62,555 bases of DNA from Bacteroidales bacterium (GTDB lineage Bacteria; Bacteroidota; Bacteroidia; Bacteroidales; UBA932). Below are positions 59,358 through 62,555 of this stretch, in pieces; the first letter of the stretch is position 1, and each line of letters starts with the position of its first letter. The stretch lies in the NCBI GenBank assembly GCA_017615615.1, contig JAFZZW010000053.1, positions 1-62,555 on the forward strand. The letters are read 5' to 3'. Position numbers and translations under genes: made by a program. The notes under the pieces were generated by a model that saw only the letters and a program-made list of their open reading frames with translations, was not told the DNA's origin and did not search any database.

Positions 59358-59376
59358 TTTGCAACCGAGTTGCAAA
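59358..59376. repeat. Perfect inverted repeat TTTGCAAC-CGA-GTTGCAAA
   Basis: 8 bp arms with a 3 nt loop in the gap between the F-C gene and the DUF6512 gene. No U-tract follows, so an operator is as likely as a terminator. Confidence 0.55.
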
Positions 59377-59412
59377 ATATAAGCGTTTTCTTTGCGGAAA
59401 TCATACAACGTT

Positions 59413-59904
59413 ATGTCCCGCAAAGAAACGCTTGTTGTTACCGTTTTTCTGATTCTGGTTGGAACCGGCATGCATTTCGTGCACCACTTCCCGTTTTTCA
59501 ATCACTTCTGGGGCTATATCTTCCCGGTGCAGGAAAGCGTGATGGCGCACATGAAAATGGTGCTTTATCCCATGCTGCTGCTGAGCCTCTACCTGGTCGT
59601 CAGCCGGCGGGACATCCGCGAATTCGGCGCCCCAATCCTGGCCGGATTGGCGGTAATGCCCCTGATCGTCGCGGTTTTCTTCTCCTACTGGGTGTTCGTG
59701 CGTCATGAAATCATGGCCCTGGACATCGTCATCTATGTGGCTTCCATCGTGGGCGCCGTCCTGCTGGCCCTGCGTTGGCGCAAAAGCCGTTTCGTGCGCA
59801 AATTCTGGCCGCTCTGGATACTGGTCTTTATCATGGCGGCCCTCCTGACCGGCTACCTGACCTACCACGGGCCGGACTGGATTATATTCGCCAATCTGGG
59901 ATAG
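59413..59904 (+). CDS. DUF6512 family membrane protein
   Basis: A 163-residue protein with five hydrophobic helices (ETLVVTVFLILVGTGMHFVHHF, VLYPMLLLSLYLVV, AGLAVMPLIVAVFFSYWVFV, LDIVIYVASIVGAVLLALRW, WPLWILVFIMAALLTGYLTY). The HFVHHFPFFNHFWGYIFPVQESVMAHMKMVLYP and YHGPDWIIF segments fit DUF6512. Function unknown. The ATG at 59413 is preferred over an upstream alternative at 59392. Confidence 0.75.
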   Translation: MSRKETLVVTVFLILVGTGMHFVHHFPFFNHFWGYIFPVQESVMAHMKMVLYPMLLLSLYLVVSRRDIREFGAPILAGLAVMPLIVAVFFSYWVFVRHEIMALDIVIYVASIVGAVLLALRWRKSRFVRKFWPLWILVFIMAALLTGYLTYHGPDWIIFANLG

Positions 59905-59921
59905 ACAGTCAGTCCACAATT

Positions 59922-60182
59922 ATGACCTTTTTGATTGAATCACTTATCGCCTGCGCCTTGTTCACGCTGCTTGTGTTTCTGATGTCCAGGAACCCGATTA
60001 AGATCATCTTCAACTATTCCCCTGCCATTATCCGGCATTGCGATGAGTTGGGGCTGGATTGCATCTGGTTCTGCCACGACAAGCATTTCGTAATTCCCGG
60101 TTGGTTTCACATCAAAGGCGCCCTTATCGGAATGCTGCTTGGAATTCCGGCGGCTGTGGTGGCAGGAATTTTTGCTGGATGA
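59922..60182 (+). pseudogene. Internally deleted small membrane protein
   Basis: An open 86-codon frame: one N-terminal helix (MTFLIESLIACALFTLLVFLMS), RNPIKIIFNYSPAIIRHCDELGL, then DCIWFCHDKHFVIPG and a C-terminal helix FHIKGALIGMLLGIPAAVVAGIFAG. I recall full-length relatives of about 150-160 residues with extra helices between ELGL and DC(I/L)WFCH and a further short segment after VIPG. On that basis this copy has lost the middle of the protein, in frame. It may still be translated. Called from memory of the family, so treat it as tentative. Confidence 0.45.
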
Positions 60183-60345
60183 GACACATTCCCGACACAA
60201 TAGTTCTTTGGGGCTGCCTGCCATGCTGTTTTGGTCCATTATCCACATTGCCGTCGTAGCAGGTATCGCCACCTTTGCCGCCATTCAGGAAGGACATTTC
60301 ATCCGAACTGCTGCCCTTTTCTCCGGTAATCCTATTTTTATCGGG

Positions 60346-60451
60346 TGACGTGACAGAAAGGGGCTCCAGAGTCACGTCATAAGCGGTTTTCCTCCGGAAA
60401 AGCTCCAAAACGGTCTGTGACGTGATAAAACGGGGTGCAGGATTCACGTCG
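60346..60451. repeat. Two units of TGACGTGA-N18-TCACGTC(A/G), 72 bp apart
   Basis: Unit 1 is 60346-60379 and unit 2 is 60418-60451; each is 34 bp with 8 bp inverted arms and an 18 nt spacer (cagaaaggggctccagag; taaaacggggtgcaggat). They lie in the 490 bp gap 60183-60672. That gap also holds a ZIP-like remnant, a short hydrophobic frame (60223-60348) of unknown origin, and the promoter of the ferritin operon. Confidence 0.8.
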
Positions 60452-60473
60452 CGTTTGGAGGCGCCAGAAAAAC

Positions 60474-60548
60474 CGCCTGCAGAAAGCGCTGCTGGGATTT
60501 GCTTCGGGCCTTGCACTGATGATGGTACTGGATGTCGTAATGGAATAA
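60474..60548 (+). pseudogene. C-terminal remnant of a ZIP-family metal transporter
   Basis: The frame ending TAA at 60546-60548 reads LQKALLGFASGLALMMVLDV followed by VME. ZIP/ZupT-type transporters end with a helix of the form GF(x)LGFALMM(V/I)LDVALG. No upstream part of such a transporter is present; the second inverted-repeat unit lies immediately before it. Too short to be functional; identification rests on this one motif. Confidence 0.45.
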
Positions 60549-60594
60549 TAGACTTTGAGTTTTCATTGCTCATTATTTTGTCACTTTTTTCAAA

Positions 60595-60610
60595 ATATCG
60601 CTTGCGATAT
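60595..60610. promoter_or_regulatory. Candidate operator: palindrome ATATCGC-TT-GCGATAT on the -33 element
   Basis: Perfect 7 bp arms around TT. Its centre coincides with the -33 TTG of the downstream promoter, and the half-site ending CGATATAAA recurs at 60643-60651. OhrR, encoded in the operon, is the obvious candidate binder, though the sequence differs from the AT-rich Bacillus OhrR operator. Confidence 0.5.
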
Positions 60611-60631
60611 AAAAATAAAGTCGTATATTTG
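60602..60631 (+). promoter_or_regulatory. Promoter of the ferritin-like/gpx/ohrR operon
   Basis: TTG at 60602-60604, 19 nt spacer, and TATATTTG at 60624-60631: the best -33/-7 pair in the window. The leader is about 35-40 nt. Confidence 0.7.
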
Positions 60632-60672
60632 CATCGTGAACGATATAAACAACAACAAAACAATATAGAATC

Positions 60673-61128
60673 ATGGACTTCACTACTACTCTTCAGATCT
60701 CTCAGATGATCGTAAACGAACTCGCCGGAAGCGCTTTTGTACACAAAATGCAGGGTCAGCTCTTCAAGAGCCAGGGTTTCACTAAGCTTGGCCAGAAATA
60801 CCTGGACCATTATACCGAGGAAATGGGATGGGTTGAGAAATACACTGACCGTCTTCTGGACCTTGGATGCGTGCCCGAGGTGAAGGTTTGCAGCCAGGCC
60901 ACCCTGATCGAGGACCCCAAGGCTTATCTGGAGGCCGACCTCAAACTGCAGAAAGAAGGTGTTGAAGCCCTTTACGGGATCATGCCCAAGCTGGCGGCCG
61001 ATCCTACCACCTACGACCTCACGAAGGCGTATCTGCTGGACGAGGAAGAGGACCTGTACTGGGACGAGGAGCAGCTTGATCTCATTGAGAAGATCGGTTA
61101 TCAGAACTGGCTGGTAAAGCAGCTCTGA
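60673..61128 (+). CDS. Ferritin-like (bacterioferritin/Dps-type) protein
   Basis: A 151-residue four-helix protein. Candidate iron ligands are distributed as in bacterioferritin-like proteins: VNELAGSAF, YLDHYTEEMGWVEKYTDRLLDLG, LQKEGVEALY and LLDEEEDLYWDEEQLDLIEKIGYQNWLVKQL. Iron storage or protection against iron-driven oxidation is the expected role. The first gene of an operon with glutathione peroxidase (1 nt gap) and OhrR, which fits a peroxide-defence unit. Confidence 0.8.
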   Translation: MDFTTTLQISQMIVNELAGSAFVHKMQGQLFKSQGFTKLGQKYLDHYTEEMGWVEKYTDRLLDLGCVPEVKVCSQATLIEDPKAYLEADLKLQKEGVEALYGIMPKLAADPTTYDLTKAYLLDEEEDLYWDEEQLDLIEKIGYQNWLVKQL

Positions 61129-61129
61129 T

Positions 61130-61672
61130 ATGGCAAAGATTTATGATTTCAAGGCCCTTAGCAACAAGGGCCTTGACTTTGACTTCGCGCAGTTCGAAGG
61201 CAAGGTCCTGATGATTGTCAACACCGCCTCCAAGTGCGGTTTCACTCCACAGTATGACGGCCTGGAGGCCCTCTATCAGAAGTATAAGGACCAAGGGTTG
61301 GTTATCGTAGGATTCCCCTGCGACCAGTTCGCTCATCAGGAACCCGGCAGCGACGAGCAGATTGCCGAGTTCTGCCGCATCAACCATGGGGTAACGTTCC
61401 CGCTGATGAAGAAGGTCGATGTCAACGGTCAAAATGCCCATCCCATCTTCGAGTACCTCAAATCGGTAGCTCCGGCCGAAGAATACAAGGGCTTGAAAGC
61501 CAAGGCCACGCATGCCATGCTCAAAGGCATCAGCAAGAGCGTCGAGAAGGACAGCGACATTCTTTGGAACTTTACCAAGTTCCTCATAGGCCGCGACGGA
61601 ACCATCGTCAAGCGTTTCCCGCCCGTCACAACACCGGAAGGGATGGAAGACGAAATCAAAGCAATGCTTTAA
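61130..61672 (+). CDS. Glutathione peroxidase family protein (Cys type)
   Basis: A 180-residue thioredoxin-fold peroxidase. VLMIVNTASKCGFTPQY carries the peroxidatic Cys36 (Cys, not Sec), VIVGFPCDQFAHQEPG provides the conserved Gln and a further Cys, and DILWNFTKFLIGRDG the Trp-Asn. Bacterial Cys-type members usually use thioredoxin to reduce hydroperoxides. The stop overlaps the OhrR ATG by 1 nt. Confidence 0.93.
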   Translation: MAKIYDFKALSNKGLDFDFAQFEGKVLMIVNTASKCGFTPQYDGLEALYQKYKDQGLVIVGFPCDQFAHQEPGSDEQIAEFCRINHGVTFPLMKKVDVNGQNAHPIFEYLKSVAPAEEYKGLKAKATHAMLKGISKSVEKDSDILWNFTKFLIGRDGTIVKRFPPVTTPEGMEDEIKAML

Positions 61673-62133
61673 TGGTTAAGGAAGATTTTAAACTGGATAA
61701 TCAACTCTGTTTCAGGCTGTACACCGCTTCGCGCCTTCTCACGCAGGCCTATCATCCCTTGCTCTCGGAGCAGGGGTTGACCTACCCGCAGTATCTGGTA
61801 TTGTTGGTTCTGTGGGAGAAAGACACGCAGCCGGTGAATGACATCGCCAAGCGTCTGCTCCTGGAAACGAACACGGTGACACCTCTTCTCCAGCGTATGG
61901 AAAAGGAAGACATCCTGACTCGCGCAAAAGGAAAGAAGGACGCCCGGCAGATCATTGTCTCTTTGACCCGGAAGGGTAAAGATCTTCAGAAAAAGCTCTC
62001 CTGCGTTCCCAAGACAGTCGGCGATGCCGTCATGTGCGACAGCGTCACCACCGAGACCGTCCCGGAACTCTTCCGGATGCTGGACGATATGATTGCCTGC
62101 TTGAGAGCACAGCTGGAAAAGCAAGAGCAATGA
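61672..62133 (+). CDS. ohrR: OhrR-type MarR-family organic hydroperoxide sensor
   Basis: A 153-residue winged-helix repressor. LDNQLCFRLYTASRLL places Cys13 where Bacillus OhrR has its reactive Cys15, and LTYPQYLVLLVLWE contains the tyrosine pair position that tunes that cysteine. The wing and recognition helix are VNDIAKRLLLETNTVTPLLQRMEKEDILTRAKGKKDARQIIVSLT. It should release DNA on peroxidation of Cys13. Last gene of the operon, so autoregulation through the palindrome at 60595-60610 is likely. The ATG at 61672 overlaps the gpx stop. Confidence 0.9.
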   Translation: MVKEDFKLDNQLCFRLYTASRLLTQAYHPLLSEQGLTYPQYLVLLVLWEKDTQPVNDIAKRLLLETNTVTPLLQRMEKEDILTRAKGKKDARQIIVSLTRKGKDLQKKLSCVPKTVGDAVMCDSVTTETVPELFRMLDDMIACLRAQLEKQEQ

Positions 62134-62195
62134 GTATTGAGGCCTTATTATCGGATGGGAGTACTACGTTTTGTGGCTAATTAACTATTATTGAG

Positions 62196-62203
62196 TACCT
62201 TTG
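62196..62203 (+). promoter_or_regulatory. Orphan -7 box TACCTTTG in the gap after ohrR
   Basis: Exact TAnnTTTG match, but the next start codon is 113 nt downstream and has its own box. It may serve a long leader or a small RNA over 62210-62290; the gap 62134-62316 shows no other gene. Confidence 0.3.
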
Positions 62204-62296
62204 CAGACGCGCCCCGTGTTTTACTGAAACCATACTGAAACATTTCTGTCAGTCAGTGTCTTTCTATGTCACAATAAACAATATAAATATTGTTAT

Positions 62297-62304
62297 TATC
62301 TTTG
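62297..62304 (+). promoter_or_regulatory. Candidate -7 box TATCTTTG for the terminal gene
   Basis: Exact TAnnTTTG match 12 nt upstream of the ATG at 62317, in AT-rich sequence. Confidence 0.5.
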
Positions 62305-62316
62305 CAAAAAGAAGTT

Positions 62317-62555
62317 ATGACGTTTGATAAGATACTTGACGATAAACGGCTGTGGGCTGTGAAATATGATGGGGAAAAGGCTAATTGTTTTGACCAGCTG
62401 TTCTCAAGTTGGTATGACATGAATTGGCTGCGGTCTTTCTTTCAAGAGAACCTTGCAGATCTGTCATCATACTTCCATATCACGGACGTTTATGAAGCTG
62501 TAATGGAAACCATCGATGAGGCAAAGAGGCTGGAGTGTGTGATGATGGATATAAC
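62317..62555 (+). CDS. Partial protein resembling a Bacteroidales toxin-antitoxin-associated family
   Basis: The frame begins MTFDKILDDKRLWAVKYDGE and continues FDQLFSSWYDMNWLRSFFQENLADL...SYFHITDVYEAV...AKRLECVMMDI to the window end (79 codons). I recall this family in Bacteroidales as short proteins encoded next to a helix-turn-helix gene and sometimes annotated as a toxin component; the partner would lie beyond the window. The gene is clearly more AT-rich than its neighbours, consistent with recent acquisition. Confidence 0.5.
   Translation, partial: MTFDKILDDKRLWAVKYDGEKANCFDQLFSSWYDMNWLRSFFQENLADLSSYFHITDVYEAVMETIDEAKRLECVMMDI

Noticed and set aside
60223-60348. 41-codon hydrophobic frame in the gap before the ferritin operon
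   Set aside because: No recognisable family, no promoter, and it ends at the first inverted-repeat unit; probably a remnant.
1-62555. tRNA, rRNA, insertion sequences, prophage genes, diversity-generating retroelements
   Set aside because: None was recognised by eye; no transposase, integrase, reverse transcriptase or tRNA-like cloverleaf with TTCRA loop was found. A covariance-model search would be needed to exclude small RNAs.

Overview
The window looks like a chromosome segment of a high-GC member of the Bacteroidales. The evidence is an adjacent SusC/SusD pair, many lipoproteins with short Bacteroidetes-type lipoboxes, TAnnTTTG promoter boxes, a BtuG/BtuB vitamin B12 uptake locus, DUF4252 proteins beside an ECF sigma factor, and DUF5723 and DUF6935 proteins. 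An uncultured gut lineage (Cryptobacteroides or Alistipes-like) is my guess; no rRNA or tRNA gene was seen to settle it.

Layout. 1-4.9 kb: a methionine sulfoxide reductase fusion, a DUF6935 protein, RNase HI, and a coupled pair (histidine acid phosphatase fused to a phosphodiester glycosidase, then a glycerophosphodiesterase lipoprotein). 4.9-10.2 kb: GH31 glycosidase, exported AbgB-like amidohydrolase, dicarboxylate/amino-acid symporter, Tat-exported metallophosphoesterase. 10.4-15.0 kb: a coupled trio of PL22-like beta-propeller lipoprotein, GH97 glycosidase and FAD oxidoreductase lipoprotein. 15.0-30.3 kb: a minus-strand polysaccharide utilisation locus (GH36, PL22-like lipoprotein, small peptide, binding lipoprotein, SusC, SusD, glycan-binding protein, SGNH esterase, GntR/LacI-type regulator). 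30.4-36.7 kb: six tightly coupled genes for alarmone synthesis and hydrolysis, a kinase-like protein, a K+/H+ antiporter, a PP2C phosphatase with a fused anti-sigma kinase domain, and a STAS protein. 36.7-41.9 kb: a cobalamin-riboswitch operon (btuG, btuB, DUF4353 lipoprotein). 41.9-47.2 kb: a 3 x 52 bp repeat and a four-gene operon (lipoprotein, DUF5723 barrel, PreA-like enzyme, Ntn hydrolase). 47.2-59.3 kb: a second cluster of modular lipoproteins, interrupted by a DUF4252/ECF-sigma operon and a stand-alone SGNH esterase. 59.4-60.6 kb: small membrane proteins, gene remnants and inverted-repeat units. 60.6-62.1 kb: a ferritin-like, glutathione peroxidase and OhrR operon. The window ends in an AT-rich partial gene.

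The most distinctive content is a family of seven lipoproteins sharing one roughly 300-residue N-terminal module (called F here, fimbrillin/Mfa-like in appearance). Each carries a different C-terminal payload: SGNH esterase, PL22-like propeller, LVIVD propeller, or an unrecognised beta-rich module (called C here, marked by 'FDYG ... INRPG'). Two payload types also occur without F in this window. Two 45-residue peptide genes, missed by ordinary length cut-offs, each sit directly upstream of an F-C gene. I infer a surface display system for glycan binding and hydrolysis, plausibly aimed at acetylated pectin-like or alpha-galactose-containing glycans. The enzyme families support that substrate guess but do not prove it.
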